Assembly (NCBI GenBank): GCA_004524425.1
Contig: SDNN01000200.1
Coordinates: 1-5,257 of the forward strand
Direction: 5' to 3'
Source of the DNA: Promethearchaeota archaeon
Lineage (GTDB): Archaea; Asgardarchaeota; Lokiarchaeia; Sigynarchaeales; SOKP01
DNA: 5,257 nucleotides
Shown: positions 5,048 through 5,257 of the stretch, one piece after another
Numbering within the stretch: position 1 is the stretch's first letter
Layout of the letters: the number at the start of each line of letters is the position of its first letter
The notes under the pieces: generated by a model
The model's input: the letters and a program-made list of their open reading frames with translations, nothing else
Told to the model about the DNA's origin: nothing
The model's database searches: none
Made by a program: the position numbers and the translations under genes

Positions 5048-5257
5048 TTATTCTTCTAATTCGCGTAATTCTCTTCTTAGAATTTTGCCCACTAATGTTT
5101 TTGGCAACTCATCAATTATTTCAATGATTCTTGGATATTTATACGGACTTATGTTTTCCTTGCACCATTCCATGAGATCATCCTTTGTTACTTTATCTTT
5201 ATATTCCTCCTTAATAGATATGTATGCTTTTATCGTTTCTCCAGTTCCATCTGGATG
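5048..5257 (-). CDS. AMP-forming acyl-CoA ligase, C-terminal end (N-terminus cut by window edge)
   Basis: These are the last 69 residues of an adenylate-forming enzyme of the acyl-CoA synthetase (AMP-binding) family. The visible part is the small mobile C-terminal domain: HPDGTGETIKAYISIK at the right edge, then LMEWCKENISPYKYPRIIEI, then DELPKTLVGKILRRELRE. The motif P-K-T-x-x-G-K-I-L-R-R-E-L contains the Lys (in GKILR) that the family uses for adenylation. The enzyme activates a carboxylic acid to acyl-AMP and then acyl-CoA; SPYKYPR followed by LP(K)T is common in medium- and long-chain fatty acyl-CoA ligases. The substrate cannot be set because the binding domain lies outside the window. 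The stop is TAA (plus-strand bases 5048-5050). The gene converges on the ferredoxin gene and is followed by a T-rich tract on its own strand. Confidence 0.93.
   Translation of the reverse strand, partial: HPDGTGETIKAYISIKEEYKDKVTKDDLMEWCKENISPYKYPRIIEIIDELPKTLVGKILRRELRELEE

Noticed and set aside
1..5257. CRISPR array, tRNA, rRNA or insertion sequence
   Set aside because: No regularly spaced direct repeats, no cloverleaf or rRNA-like GC-rich segment, and no transposase motifs or terminal inverted repeats were seen.

Overview
The window is AT-rich, with long T and A tracts between compact genes and no rRNA, tRNA, CRISPR array or insertion sequence. It reads as archaeal. Gene ends carry bare oligo-T tracts instead of GC-rich hairpins. 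TATA-like boxes lie a short distance ahead of some starts. The clearest Shine-Dalgarno sequence is on the second gene of a probable operon. The membrane segments of the receptors and the acyl-CoA ligase tail resemble, from memory, proteins of Asgard archaea (Lokiarchaeia-like Promethearchaeota). That placement is an inference without a database search.

Left part (1-3176): a same-strand cluster of methyl-accepting chemotaxis protein (MCP) type receptors. The first is cut by the left edge and shows only its signalling hairpin. The second is complete, with 375 residues and about six membrane helices in front of the hairpin. The third has 271 residues and three membrane helices. It follows, after 23 bases and behind a strong ribosome binding site, a 98-residue protein that is only three membrane helices and looks related to the third receptor's own membrane part. 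The hairpins are nearly interchangeable in sequence while the membrane parts differ, so several membrane inputs probably feed one shared CheA/CheW-like output. No che genes are in view. None of the complete receptors has a recognisable HAMP or large extracellular ligand domain.

Right part (3487-5257): an FMN-dependent oxidoreductase of the nitronate monooxygenase/FabK-like family (340 aa), then a small eight-cysteine 2[4Fe-4S] ferredoxin (88 aa). Converging on them from the minus strand is the C-terminal end of an AMP-forming acyl-CoA ligase that runs off the right edge. A redox or acyl-lipid metabolic neighbourhood is plausible, but the genes are separated by T-rich gaps and need not be one operon.

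Intergenic stretches of note: 1699-2040 holds T-tracts, a 31-base imperfect palindrome and a TATA-like box. 3177-3486 holds a T-tract and an imperfect 13-bp inverted repeat just ahead of the oxidoreductase gene. The most interesting item is the stand-alone three-helix protein paired with a receptor carrying a related three-helix module.
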